Positions 9,599 through 21,148 of a DNA stretch of 64,000 nucleotides are shown here, one piece after another (the stretch's first letter is position 1; each line of letters starts with the position of its first letter). The stretch is from Adenophora triphylla var. japonica. Lineage: Eukaryota > Streptophyta > Magnoliopsida > Asterales > Campanulaceae. Position numbers and translations under genes: made by a program. Below the pieces are notes generated by a model that worked only from the letters and a program-made list of their open reading frames with translations, made no database searches and was not told the DNA's origin. Location: positions 422,119 through 486,118 of the forward strand of contig JAFEMH010001366.1 of the NCBI GenBank assembly GCA_022495995.1. Direction: 5' to 3'.

Positions 9599-12500
9599 AT
9601 GGGAAGCAGTGACGAGAAGTCTTGTAAGCCCGAGATATTATCTTCTCCTCCTCCACCGGTAAGCTGATCCATTTCTAATTGAATATGTGATGCCGGGCTA
9701 GCATCCTTGCTGTATTTCAGCATTCGTTGGAATGAAGATTTAATTAACTTGAGGAAAAATTACGCTTTTTGATCTTTCTTTTTCTTCTTTATCTATCACT
9801 AAAATAATTCCTGTTTTTTTTTTTTGATTTATGCATTTGCTTATGAGTATATGTCAATCCTTTTCACTTGGCAGGATCAGGCCAATATTCATGTATATCC
9901 TGATTGGGCTGCGATGCAGGTTATTAAATTATGGTTACCTTCATTTTTTGTTGTCCATAGGAAAACTGAAATTAATTTGTTTCATGGTTTGGCATAGTGT
10001 TTGACCTTGTGTTATTCAATCTTCACGGTTTCAGGCTTATTACGGCCAAAGAGTTGCTGTTCCACCATATTTTAACTCTGCTGTTGCATCTGGTCATGCG
10101 CCTCACCCTTATATGTGGGGACCACCACAGGTATTGTCCATTAAACTTTGCTATCCGTATGTTGTACAGTGAAAACCGTATTTTACCTTTTTATTTATGT
10201 TTTGTTTTTTGTAATTTCAGCATATGATGCCTCCCTATGGTGCGGCTTATGCGGCAATGTATCCACATGGAGGAGGTGTTTATGCTCACCCTGGAGTTCC
10301 TCTTGTAAGCCTTTATTAGATGGGTTAATTTATTTCTGAATGGTTGAGAGAAAAAAGTGTTAGCTGATGTGCAACCCTCTCATTTGCATCATTTTTATCA
10401 GTGCAAGGTCTCTTTGATGACTTAAGCCTACATCTTAATTAGTTGTCATCTTTTACTAATATATTGCATAATATATTGAACAATACATGTGATGTTGTTT
10501 TCTTACATTAGTTACTAATGGTTTTGTTTGTTCCCTCCTCTAATGGGTGATACTTTTACTACCTTTGTCCCAAAATGAATGACCAAAAAATCATGAAATT
10601 TGCTCTCATCAAGAGTAAATTTGAATTTTTTGATCATTCATTTTGGAACGGGGGGAGTAACTTGTTAAACTGGTGGTCAACATTAAGATCTTTTAATCAA
10701 ATTCCACTACAAGTGGCGCTTGGTCGATCTTTCATTACTTGATGATGAAAGCAGCACAATCAAGATTGACATCTTTTTGTTTTTCATCTGCATTTTAGGG
10801 GACAGATTCTTGTAACAATGATGTTTCATCTAAAACCTGCTATATCCTGTCATATAGATCATTGTATTTTTAATTAAAGTCCATTAATCTTAACTTAAAG
10901 TGCAATTATGGTAGTAGAACTGATTGAACTAGGGAATAAGTAAACTATGTGCTCTATTTCTGTTTGTCATTTGCCTGTGTGGAAGATTCCTCCTGATCTA
11001 ATCTTTGGTTTCTGCAGGCCGCTACTCCTTTAAGCAATGATTCACCAGCCAAGTCATCAGGAAACTCAGAACGAGGTTTAATGAAGAAGTTAAAGGGGTT
11101 TGATGGGCTGACAATGTCCATTGGCAATGGTAGTGCTGACAGTGATGATGGTGGAAACACCCATTCTCAGAGGTACGCTAAATTAAACTAATTACCTCAA
11201 ATCTTCTTGTTAAATCTAGAACAGCTTGGTAGTCTTTACTTGTTATACTAGAGTGAAAGGGTGGTACTTACCACTGGCAAAGCCACCCTTGTGGCAAGGG
11301 GGTCAGACCCCCTTCAATTTTGGAGAAAACACATTTTAACACCTTCAAATTTTTAGAAATTTACTACTAATTATAATGAATTTATGCATCTTGACCCCCT
11401 TAATTTTAAGTAAAACTTGCACTAAATTATTATTTTGACCCCCTTTTATGCCAAAGTTGGATACCCCAATTATGACATTTTTCCCTAAAGCAATTTCGAC
11501 CCCAATTTCTGACTATTATAACCATGTGAGCAGTGGGGAGACTGAAGGTTCCAGTGAAGGAAGCGATGGGAATACTAAAGGGGTAAGGATTATTAATTCC
11601 CTTACGACACACATCACTAGTGCTAGTTTGTTTTGTTTTTTACTCTGTTTCAAATCCCACTTCCCATTTAAGTTGGTGCCAGAAAAGGATTCCAAAGCTA
11701 CTGGTTTCATTGTTCTTTCAAAAAGATATTCCATTTCAAAAGCACGATCTCAAACTTGCGTTCCATATGAGAAATGGTTTATGAATGTTACAATGCAATC
11801 AGAATATTGGAGTTTTCAAAATATAACTCTTTATTTGTGATGAAGATAGGATTGAAGAAAAATACTTAAAAGTTTCTCACACAGTTCACTCTTTCTTTCA
11901 GGGTGGTCAAATTTGTCGAAAAAGAAGCCGGGATGGAACACCCAACCATGGTAAGGTCCATTATTCAACTAATAGCAACGCTGTTTCCTACTCTGGCTTT
12001 CCCAAATGAGTATAGGTTCTTGATTTTTCAAAATTCTGTATGACTACATATATTTTAGTACTCCTCTGCCCCAAAATGAATGTCAATTTTTCCAAAACTT
12101 TTGTCCCAATATGAATGTCCATTTTCTTAGTAGTTACTAAATCATCCATCATCAAACAAGAAGTTCTAATTCATACTTACACTCATGATGCAATATGATA
12201 AGTTCATGGTTTACATGTACTTATACTACTAGAAATGATTGCTTAAATCCCAACTTTCTTAAATATCCCTCAATGTTAAAATTGGACATTCATTTTGAGA
12301 AGGTGGGAGTAGCTCATAGACCTAAATGCCCTTACAGACAACATATTAGAATTACTGATATATATTGGGACAAGATATCTGATAAGATAAGTTTGTAAAG
12401 AAACTAGACACTTATTTTTTCTTTCTGGATTAGAGGAATAGTATATTGGAACCACATTTATCTGCTCTTTGGTTGCTTAGTAAACCTTCATATCAACAGT

Positions 12501-15500
12501 TGAAGTCGTCAAGGCGGAGACACAGAGCAGTCAAACTGTCTCTGATGAAGCAAAAGCAGTATCAAAGAAAGTGATGGGTGCAACTGTTTCTCCTGTTGGG
12601 GTTTCCAATAAATTTTCTGGAGCAATACTTTCTGGCAGTCCAACCACAGAATTGGAGCTCAGGAATTCTCCCACTGTGAATGTCAAATCCATGCCAATTA
12701 GTGTTCAGCAACCTGGTCATGTGATGCCCGGTGAATCCCCATTGCAGGTTCGTTCTGCCTATGTCCTCGTCTTTATCTATAACCTTTTCTGTCTAGAATA
12801 TTCAAAACTTGTTGCAACTTAGTATTTGACTGTGATTTGTACAACTTAAATCCAACGGTCTACTGGTCAGTAGGAAATATAGTCTATCTCTAGTTTACGA
12901 GGTCAAATTCTCAAAAAATGAAGGACACACACATTGAGTCTCTTTTCTTTTTTCTTTTGATTTTCCAATCTAAAGACCAATTATCCTCTACAACTAAACT
13001 TTTGAAGCAATATGGTGAAAACTCTTGTAATCGTCATTTTGCTCATTGTCCAATTTGTCCTCGTCAAATGCATGCATCAATAGCTTTCAAAACAAAAAAC
13101 GAATATTAATGAATGCCAATCAACCAAATTGTTTCTTTAAACCGCATCCATGTTTGGGAAGCTTGGTGAATTTTTTTTATTGAAGAGGTGTCTCTGTACT
13201 ATGAAAGAGTGCAGCAAGTTTGGCCAAGAAAATTGGTTACACTGAATATAGTGCTTAGACTGACCCTAGTAGGAAGTATATGTACTTTAGCTTGGAATTT
13301 CACTCTGGTTGATTGAAACTTCATGATGCATCTCTTAACTGTCATATTTGCCTGAAATTTACTCAGAATGAGCGGGAGTTAAAAAAGGAGAGGAGGAAAC
13401 AGTCTAACCGAGAATCGCCAGGAAGATCGAGGTTAAGGAAGCAGGTGAATAAGTGTATTTATTCAAGCATCAAATCTTCATGTGACATGTCTACCTTTTT
13501 TTTTCAGGGAACTTGATATTTATTTCATGTTTCATGCAAACATATACTCCATCCGTCCCAAAATGGTGTTGTGAAATTGGTGCTCTCCGTTTGCAATCAA
13601 CACAAAGAAATTAACACACCCACACGTACAAGAAAGAAACAATCACACGCAAGAACACAAGAGTTGTTTACCCGGTTCATTCACCAACTCGTGAACTACG
13701 TCCGGCAATTGCCAAGCCAATATGTTATTAGTCTCTCTAATATGTTGCTACAATGTGTTCTAGGCCGAAATTATGCTTATATAGTTACAAGGAAACCCTA
13801 AATCTAATTTAAGAAGAGTTACAATCAAACAAGGAAACAAATCAGAGCCCAAAATACGCCAGGCATTGAGGCGCCCGCCTCAAGGAATTCATGCGCCCGC
13901 CTCGCGATTGTGACCTCGGCCACCGCCTCGGCCCGAGGCGCCCGCCTCGGCCCTCCATGCGCCCGCCTCGAGCTACTCCAGGCCCTTCTCCGTTTTTGAA
14001 TCCTTCTTGACCTCAACAAACCCCTCCGACTTAGTCCCCTTTTTTCCTTGTAGTTTAGGACTCCTAAACCAACAATCTCCCACCGGAGACTAAACTAACA
14101 AACATAGAATCACCCATCAACTCCCACCACGGATTAATGACCTTCGAACACATTTCCCTCATCCATATTGGCTTCGACACTACCACACCTCTCCTCAAGT
14201 ACTAAGGCGAGTTGAAACCAAGCGACGTTTCAACCTCCCCGTGTTAGATCGTTCTTGCCTCCCCAAATCGCCTTCTACCTTGACTTCTCCCCGCAAGTCT
14301 AACTTCGCCTTCTCCCTCCAGACCCACCTTCCTCGCAATGCTTCCCCTTGAAACTTGGACACACCTTGTTTCTTGCATCGACTATTCTTGGTCTGAAAAC
14401 GCTCTCTGTTAGGGCCCTTGGACATCCACACCACGTTGATCAACTTTGAGTCCTCCCCAACATACCGTTTCTTGATGTCTCCCCTTTTTACACCAACAGT
14501 AGGTTCTTAAGCCTCTTGCTCCCACCGGAACGAAAACCGACATTGTAGGTAGAGTACAACGTCTTCCCCTTAACCCCACGAGCCAACACCTTAGCCCCTT
14601 TTGTGACTTCCCAAGACCCACCAATGAAAGAAACACCGTATCCTTCACTATCAAGTTGTCCCACAGAAATCACCCTCCTCCTCAAATCCGGAACATGCAT
14701 CACGTCGTGTAGTTGTAAAACAGCCCCATTAGGTGTCGTCATCATTACATCCCCCTTACCTTTGATCTTGATGGTTGACCATCACCAAGATAGAGAACCC
14801 CAAAATCTCCGGTTTTGTAACGCTTCATTGATTCCGCATCCCCACTAGCATGACAAGAAGCTCCAGAATCCAACACCCAATCTTCGCCCGATCGCTTCCT
14901 CCCCTAGGATTAATACATCACCACCATCATCCACCACGTGCGCACCACCACTTTTTCCCGGACAATCAGAATCTGATGTGCCCCGATTCACCACAATTGT
15001 AGCACTTGACCTTTTTCCCCTTAGGTCTCCCCCTATTTCTCTCCACCCTAAGTGCAATTTCCATCTACGGACGATTCTCCCCTTTTCTCCTTCCTTCGCA
15101 ACTCCTCTTGCGGGATGAGATCTCTAACCTCCGTATACACCAACGTTTTCGACGTACTAATCGTTGTGACGGTAACCTCCCAACTATCGTGCAAAGATTT
15201 TAGAAGAAAACAAGCTAGCACTTCATCGGAGAAAGTAATATCAACACTTTTCAATTGGTCCACCATACCTTTGAAATTGCCGATATGACTTGCTCGCCCC
15301 TCGACATCTTCGCATTCGCAAACCTCTTTATCAAATGCACCTTATTGATATTCGACGGCTTCTCATACATGTCCGACAGCCGTTTGTAGCAACTCCACCG
15401 TTGTCTTGGCCTCCATAGCGTTCCGTGCAACGTCGTCGGTTAGTGGCACTCCTTACCGCTCCTAACGCCTTCCGATCCAACACCTCCCAATCCCCTTGAC

Positions 15501-17679
15501 ATGTCTTCGGGCTTCTCCTTCAAGGGCTTATGAAGATCCTTACAATAAAGGTAGTCTTCAATCCTTGTCTTCCGTAACGTGAAATTCACACCGCCGAATT
15601 TCTCGATATGGTTCTTCATCTTGATCGCTTCACCAAAATCCCCAAGAACGCGATTCAAAATTAATCAACTAATGAAAGAATTTTGAATCCACCAAACCAA
15701 AGCTCGATACCTGCTTGTCGTGGAAATTGGTGCTCTCCGTTTGCAATCAACACAAAGAAATTAACACACCCACACGTACAAGAAAGAAACAATCACACGC
15801 AAGAACACAAGAGTTGTTTACCCGGTTCATTCACCAACTCGTGAACTACGTCCGGGGGCAATTGCCAAGCCAATATGTTATTAGTCTCTCTAATATGTTG
15901 CTACAATGTGTTCTAGGCCGAAATTATGCTTATATAGTTACAAGGAAACCCTAAATCTAATTTAAGAAGAGTTACAATCAAACAAGGAAACAAATCAGAG
16001 CCCAAAATACGCCAGGCATTGAGGCGCCCGCCTCAAGGAATTCATGCGCCCGCCTCGCGATTGGCCAACCTCGGCCACTGCCTCGGCCCTTGAGGCGCCC
16101 GCCTCGGCCCCCTCCATGCGCCCGCCTCAAGCTACTCCAGGCCCTTCTCCGATTTTGAATCCTTCTTGACCTCAACAAACCCCTCCGACTTAGTCCCCTT
16201 TTTCCTTGTAGTTTAGGACTCCTAAACCAACAAATGGATGTCCCAAAAAATTCAAATTTGCTCTTGATCGAAAGCAAATTTGAATATTTTTTGGTCATTA
16301 ATTTTGGGACGGAGGTAGTACTAGTAACAGTTTGTTTGCAATTTAATGGAAATGCGGGTATGATATTGCCGCCATTCCCCTTGTCTAATGCATTGTTATT
16401 TGGGGGGGGGGGGGCAAGGGGAGTGTTCATACCCGCAAATATTACACCCAAATATCTTGAACCATTTTCTAAATAATGTTCGTTGAATGGGCTATAGATT
16501 TGTCCCACTAATATACTTATGCGTTTTGTTATTTCCTTTTGTTTTTATACTATCCAGGCTGAGGCAGAAGAACTTGCAATAAAAGTTGACTCCCTTACTG
16601 CTGAAAATTTGACTCTCAAGTCTGAAATCAACCGATTAGCAGATAATTCTGAGAAACTAAAGCTCGAGAATGCTAAACTCGTGGTAAGTCCTCAATTTGT
16701 TGGACTCAGTACTGATCTCCAGTTAACTTCGAGCTTGGCTTGTTTAAAGCCTGTTGTTGTGAGCTGGGCTTTATACCTTTGCGTCAGCCAGAAAAGTTTG
16801 AGCTAGTCTCAAGCTTAGTTAAAATAAAAATACCCGAGCTTCAATGCTCGAAACTCGGGCTAGCCAGGGCTTGTTTAGACACCGGCGGAGACCCCTTTGT
16901 GCAAAGGGGGCAGTTTCCCCCGTTTCCTTTTTAGAAAGCGACAATTTCGTACTAGAAAGTTTTGAAAAAATTGCTTTCCACCATTAATAGTTACTTCCAC
17001 TGACCCTAAATGAATGTCCAATTTAAGAAAATTTTTTTTCCCCCGAAATGAATGTCTTTTTTGCCCAAGTCTTTATCCCTAAACGTTTTCTTACCAAAAT
17101 TAAAGGTTTAGAAAGGATAACAAGAATATTTATGCATGTTTGCTATTAAAATGTTAAAAAGCACACATTTTATGTCCCTTGAAATGAAATTCGGACATTC
17201 ACTCGGGGACGGAGGGAGTATATTTTAGCTCCCTTTGTATTAAAAAAACACGATATTATATTTTTGCCCCTTTAAACTAATTTTATGTATAACATCGTAG
17301 TATTCTTTCTGCAAATTATTCCCCCCCCCCCCATTGAAGAAAAACTTGGCTCTCTCCGCCACTGGTTCAGAGCTCTAAACGTGGGAACATTTTTTTAGTT
17401 AGCACCTTTCTTTACATTTCGCACTACTAAATCTCCATTCGACAGGAAAAACTGAAAATTGTGCAAAAAGAACAGACTGACGATCCAAGGTCTAACAAGC
17501 TGGGTTTATCTCTCAGCACTGCCAACCTACTCTCTAGAGTCAACAACAATTCCACCTCCATCAATAGAAACGAAGGTGGAGGAGGAGGAGAAATATACGA
17601 AAACACTTCAAAATCTGGTGCAAAACTACACCAGCTCCTGGATTCCAGCCCAAGGGCAGATGCTGTTGCTGCTCGCTAA
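9599..17679 (+). CDS. GBF: G-box binding factor (group G bZIP transcription factor), 407 aa, 11 coding exons
   Basis: Nuclear bZIP regulator predicted to bind CACGTG sites as a dimer. Exons I read: 9599-9658, 9875-9919, 10035-10130, 10221-10304, 11018-11172, 11534-11582, 11902-11950, 12500-12747, 13367-13444, 16558-16683, 17446-17679; all have GT-AG borders and phases agree. Residues 1-95 are the proline-rich MFMR region (HVYPDWAAMQAYYG, HPYMWGPPQ). A Ser/Glu/Asp-rich part follows (SGETEGSSEGSDGN), then a KRSRDG nuclear signal near 170. The basic region is at 263-288 and the zipper has Leu at 294, 301, 308, 315, 322 and 329. The C-terminus GAKLHQLLDSSPRADAVAA is diagnostic of GBF proteins. 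Length is normal. Oddity: basic-region residues 280-281 are Pro-Gly instead of the conserved Ala-Arg, from two compensating 1-nt indels. Introns carry several transposons. Family certain; DNA binding doubtful. Confidence 0.93.
10558..10659. mobile_element. Stowaway-like MITE in bZIP intron
   Basis: TACTACCTTTGTCCCAAAATG and TTTTGGAACGGGGGGAGTA form a hairpin with arms containing GAATGACCAAAAAATC and its inverted copy. Confidence 0.7.
11264..11515. mobile_element. GGCGGAGCC-type MITE fragment abutting a bZIP exon
   Basis: Begins CCACTGGCAAAGCCACCC and contains 'GACCCCCTTCAATTTT' and 'GACCCCCTTTTATG' blocks of the family. It ends within about 20 bp of the acceptor of the exon at 11534, so the branch point and acceptor region of this intron is partly or wholly inside transposon-derived sequence. 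Confidence 0.5.
12059..12311. mobile_element. Stowaway-like MITE in bZIP intron
   Basis: Opens TACTCCTCTGCCCCAAAATG and closes CATTTTGAGAAGGTGGGAGTA, an imperfect inverted repeat bounded by TA. Confidence 0.6.
13567..14074 (-). repeat. copia LTR (3' in element sense)
   Basis: Direct repeat of 15716-16232, with small indels. It contains a GC-rich block of repeated GGCGCCCGCCTC-like units around 13868-13975. Confidence 0.88.
14100..15690 (-). pseudogene. copia gag / pre-integrase remnants
   Basis: On the minus strand, broken frames show a UBN2-type gag segment at 15048-15266 (FLLKSLHDSWEVTV). A CCHC knuckle near 14945-15010 reads CYNCGESGH and then loses frame by one base before its last Cys. 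A GAG-pre-integrase-like segment at 14488-14745 carries LHDVMHVPDLRRRVISVGQL. Several frameshifts separate the pieces and no integrase or RT follows, so the copy is dead. Confidence 0.75.
15716..16232 (-). repeat. copia LTR (5' in element sense)
   Basis: Direct repeat of 13567-14074. The degenerate primer-binding site is just left of it. Confidence 0.88.
16878..17367. mobile_element. GGCGGAG-type MITE containing a Stowaway MITE
   Basis: Left end CACCGGCGGAGACCCC and right end (reverse complement) CCAGTGGCGGAGAGAGCC are imperfect inverted repeats. 'CCCCCGTTTCC' and a C-run near 17322 match the family. A Stowaway element is inserted at 16992-17220. All of this is in the last intron of the bZIP gene; a CGAGCTTGG-rich stretch at 16728-16870 precedes it. 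Confidence 0.65.
16992..17220. mobile_element. Stowaway-like MITE
   Basis: Opens TACTTCCACTGACCCTAAATG and closes CGGGGACGGAGGGAGTA. It is nested in the GGCGGAG-type element. Confidence 0.65.
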
Positions 17680-18060
17680 TTATAAAAGACAGGTGAAAAA
17701 CACGTTTTCGCCTTATCTTAGTGTGATTTTGGCGTAATTACAAGTCCAAAATTACTTCTAACAGTTAGAATTTCCACCCCCTTGATGGTTTACTACTCGG
17801 TAGCCGAGCCTGAAATGTGTTTTTAGTTTCAGAATGAGCTTGATACGACCGGTGATAGTTTAAAGTTCAATGTAAATTGGAGACATATGGTATATTTGTA
17901 GTGCTTAACCTAATGTTATGGGAACTAAGGAACTTATATATGGTTTGTGTAATCCGCGGCGGATGGGCTCGTGTATTTACAACATACTATTTGAGTATTT
18001 GTAATAATGGTTCGTTTTGAGACTGATTTTAATTTTAATCCATGCTTAATGTAATAGTTG
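17680..18060 (+). other. Predicted 3' UTR and downstream flank of the bZIP gene
   Basis: No transposon signature is seen for about 380 bp after the stop. T-rich and TGTAATAG-like motifs near 18045 could belong to a polyadenylation region, but no clear AATAAA is present. Confidence 0.35.
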
Positions 18061-18561
18061 TTTCATACCCGTTGTCTCGAAATAAGTGTGTTGCATTTTC
18101 GAACTATAATCGTATAATGTACAAATTGATAAAACATCCTTGTTAAAAATATTAACGAGTCGATTGCGATATTTATTGTGGGAGTGAGGATGTATTTTGG
18201 AGTTCTGGTCCTTCTGGAGATATTTTATCCACTAAGCTAGCAAGTTACATTTATTAGTAGTACATTTTTTAGTAGGGTGTGCACGGGCCTAAAGTCCGCG
18301 GGCTTTGGCAAAGCCCGGTATGGACTCATTTAGTTGCGGACTTCAATTTCAAGAGCCCAACATAGCGGGTTTCATGCGGGCTCAAATTAACGGGCACTGA
18401 GCGGGCTCGGGCCTTGCGGGTTGTAGTTTGGGGTATATATTATTTGAAAGATTTCCAGAAACTTACTAATGAGGGAGCATTCTTCAAACTATGTAAGATT
18501 ATGTAATAACACAACTAAAAAAGATACTTGGGGCGTCGCTAGAGATTATCCAATGAATTAT

Positions 18562-18707
18562 CAGTGTTCTAAAAGATCCCGCCTAAGAGCGCCTAGGCCC
18601 CTCTCCAACGCCTAGTTCTAAGCCCCGACTAATCCCGACTAGTCCCCGCCTAGGCGCTAGGCCCGGCTCCGCCGCCTAGCATCCGCCTAGCGCTTTTTAG
18701 AACCTTG
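18562..18707. mobile_element. hAT-like MITE, CAGTGTTCTAAAAG family, copy 1
   Basis: A 146-bp element with ends CAGTGTTCTAAAAG and (reverse complement) CAAGGTTCTAAAAAG is flanked by a perfect 8-bp duplication TGAATTAT (18554-18561 and 18708-18715), the target size of hAT transposons. The interior is built of CGCCTAGG/CTAGGCG words. A second copy is at 33391. Confidence 0.85.
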
Positions 18708-18965
18708 TGAATTATTAATATACCTTAATATCACATGAAAATGAATATGAGTATATGACAAAGAAAGTAAAACTAGATTAGCAAGCCTTCCAAAATTGGC
18801 TTGGGAAAACAAGAGCATACAACAAAAGGCTTTAGTTGAAATTCAACCTATGATTGCTCTTGCTTGCTGCTCCTTATCACCTCACTTGCAACTTGCTGTA
18901 GCGATCTGCAGCTAAGGATAATGATTGTATTGAAACAGGGAATTATGGACCATCTGCGTATAATA

Positions 18966-19254
18966 TACTCCCTCCGTCCCGGAACTTACTTCACAAACAC
19001 TGTTTGCACTGGTTTTAAGGAGGGAGTATTATATTGAAAGTGTTGTGAGTGTGAAAATAAAATAGGAGAGAGAATGAGTGGAGAGAATAGTAAATTATAA
19101 TGGTGTTGTGAGTATTAAAATAATGTAGGAGAGAGAATGAGTAGAGGGAATAGTAAAAATTCCTTTCCATTTTAGGTAAGTTTTAAATGTGTGAAGTAAG
19201 TTTTGGGACGCCCAAAAGGGAAAGTGTGAAGATTGTTCCGGGACGGAGGGAGTA
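18966..19254. mobile_element. Stowaway-like MITE
   Basis: Opens TACTCCCTCCGTCCCGGAAC and closes GTTCCGGGACGGAGGGAGTA, a nearly perfect inverted terminal repeat. Confidence 0.85.
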
Positions 19255-19357
19255 TACCCCAAACAAGAATAAACACCAAATATAAATTTATTTCTTTAAT
19301 GTTTGAGGCTGAGCCCGCTCAATGCTGTGCAATGCAATGAGTGTTAAATTTATTATA

Positions 19358-19610
19358 TACTCCCTCCGGTGAATGGACACCAATAAAATGAGCACAATAA
19401 TTAAGAAAAAGTACTATTCCCTCCACTCATTCTCTCTCCTACATTATTTTAATACTCACAACACCATTATAATTTACTATTTCCTCCACTCTTTCTCTCT
19501 CCTATTTTACTATTACACTCACAACACTCTTTCCATTTTGGGCAGTCTCCAATCACATGAGACGACCCAAAAAGGAAATAAGTCTTCATTCACGTGACAC
19601 GGAGGGAGTA
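19358..19610. mobile_element. Stowaway-like MITE
   Basis: Opens TACTCCCTCCGGTGAATGG and closes TTCACGTGACACGGAGGGAGTA. The arms contain the common CTCATTCTCTCTCCTAC block. Confidence 0.75.
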
Positions 19611-19706
19611 TATAAATTGCAAAGCGAGTAGTTTTGAAAGAGACGGGCCGGGACCTAACGGACTGTAGAACAATAAGAGCCCGATCTCAGCTAGAGTCCG
19701 CGGGCC

Positions 19707-20077
19707 TAGGGATGGTCAAACCGGATCGGAACCGAAAAATCGGACCGGAAGCCCGAAATCGCCATGAACCGCCACGAAAATCGAAACCGGGATAACCGGA
19801 ACCGTTTTGGATAAGAGCCGATTAAGGTTCACATAAATGGTGAACCGGAACCGGACTCGGACCGGAACGAAAAATCTTTGTTTTTCAATAATTTTTAGCT
19901 TCTTTATTCATTATTAACCGGAACCCGACCGGAACCGGAATCGTACCGGAACCGGATTGTGGTAACCGGAACCGGATCCGGGGTAAGCAAGGGCCGGTTA
20001 AGGTTCACCCATTTACCAAACCGGAACCGGCGGTTCCGAACCGGAATCGGGCCCGAAATCGGTTTTGGCCATCCCTA
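19707..20077. mobile_element. hAT-like MITE, TAGGGATGG ends
   Basis: TAGGGATGGTCAAACCGG at the left and, reverse-complemented, TAGGGATGGCCAAAACCG at the right. The flanks CGCGGGCC and CGCAGGCC match in 7 of 8 positions, fitting an 8-bp hAT target duplication. The interior is a series of AACCGGAACCGG repeats. Confidence 0.75.
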
Positions 20078-20506
20078 CGCAGGCCTTCAGCTGTCAAGCC
20101 CAGCAGGATTGAAAACATTGCGGTCGTGGGCCTTGCGAGCTTTGCGAGCCGATGGGCGAATTTGAACGCCCCCAATACATTTTGTAAAAGTGTTTCAAAA
20201 TGTGAATATTTATATAAGATTTTTTTCCTAGTAAGTGATGAGAGTGAGAGTAAGTAAGTGGGTGCATGATATAGTCTAGCTCTGCCCCGTTGATCAATCA
20301 ACGATATAAATTAATTCAAATTTACTATTGATGATGCCATGAAAATCAGTTATTTTATAATAGTGACAAATGTTGCAGAAAGATTTCTCATATGTTGTCA
20401 AGCGGGTCGGATATCTGTAATAAATGACACCGTTAGGGGGGTGCGGTGATTTCCCCGCTATAACTCTCGGGTGTAGAATCCGTATGTATTTATAAGAGTA
20501 AGACTC

Positions 20507-21148
20507 CGTTTGTTTCGCGTAAAATAACTTGCGGAAAATGATTTCCTGTAAAATATTTTTCGAAAAATGAATTTCCTATAAAATGTTTTTTGAAAAATGA
20601 GATAAATATGTTTTCGACTGTTTGGTAAGGAAAATGTTTTCCGAAAAAAAAATTCATGTGTTTAATGAAAATATTTTTCGATAAAAACACAATGTGAGAT
20701 AATTTGAGTGCGGTGGGGGGGGGGCAGGGGTAGTGGTGGTGAGTGGAGTGGGGTGAGGAGTTATTAAAAATCAATTTTAAATGATTTTTTTTTTGACCCG
20801 ACGGGGGGTTGGGGTGGGGGCAGGGGTGGTGGTGGTGAGTGGAGTAGGGTGGGGTGGGGAGTTGTTAAAAATCAATTTTAAATGATTAATTTTTTTATTG
20901 ACCCGAGGGGATGGCAGGGGGTGGGGTGGTGGTGGTGAGTGGGGTGGGTAGCGTGGGGGTGTATGAAAAGTTAGGTGTGTGAGGGTGTTAGCATTTTTCA
21001 AAAAATATTTACTTAGGAAAAATCCGTAAATCATTTTACGCCGAAAAAGGGGGAAAACATTTTTCCCATTTTTCGTTGCTTACAAAACACCGAAAAAAGG
21101 ATAAAACGTTTTCCGAAAAAGCTTTTACGGCAAACAAAATGAAGCCTA
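20507..21148. mobile_element. MITE with CGTTTGTTT ends
   Basis: The left end GACTCCGTTTGTTTCGCG and the right end (reverse complement) TAGGCTTCATTTTGTTTGCC are imperfect inverted repeats. The interior has repeated TTTTCCGAAAAA and GGGGTGGTGGTGGTGAGTG blocks. A related element lies at 62640-63706. Confidence 0.6.

Larger units (their letters stand above)
13567..16232 (-). mobile_element. Ty1/copia-type LTR retrotransposon, internally deleted
   Basis: LTRs at 13567-14074 and 15716-16232 flank 1.64 kb. AATGG is duplicated on both sides (13562-13566 and 16233-16237). The element reads on the minus strand: LTRs begin TGTTGGTTTAGGA, a PPT-like GGTGGGAGAT precedes the left LTR, and a degenerate tRNA-Met site (AGGTATCGAGCTTTGG) lies next to the right LTR at about 15697-15712. 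Only gag and pre-integrase remnants remain; integrase, RT and RNase H are absent. It sits in the bZIP intron antisense to the gene. Confidence 0.88.
13545..16320. mobile_element. Stowaway MITE split by a copia-type element
   Basis: The left part (13545-13566) reads TACTCCATCCGTCCCAAAATGG. The right part (from 16233) ends GGGACGGAGGTAGTA at 16320. Removing 13567-16232 and one AATGG copy restores a standard MITE of about 105 bp with inverted termini. It lies in the intron between the basic-region and zipper exons. Confidence 0.8.
18272..20173. mobile_element. GGGCC-rich composite element hosting several MITEs
   Basis: The left part (TAGGGTGTGCACGGGCCTAAAGTCC...) and the right part (19620-20173, GGGCCGGGACC... 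to CGCCCCCA) are both rich in GGGCTCGGGCC-like words and look like the two halves of one element. Complete MITEs at 18562-18707, 18966-19254, 19358-19610 and 19707-20077 separate them. No reading frame is preserved. Confidence 0.4.

Noticed and set aside
11448..11840. 130-aa + strand ORF
   Set aside because: Crosses the bZIP intron/exon border in a frame different from the coding exon.
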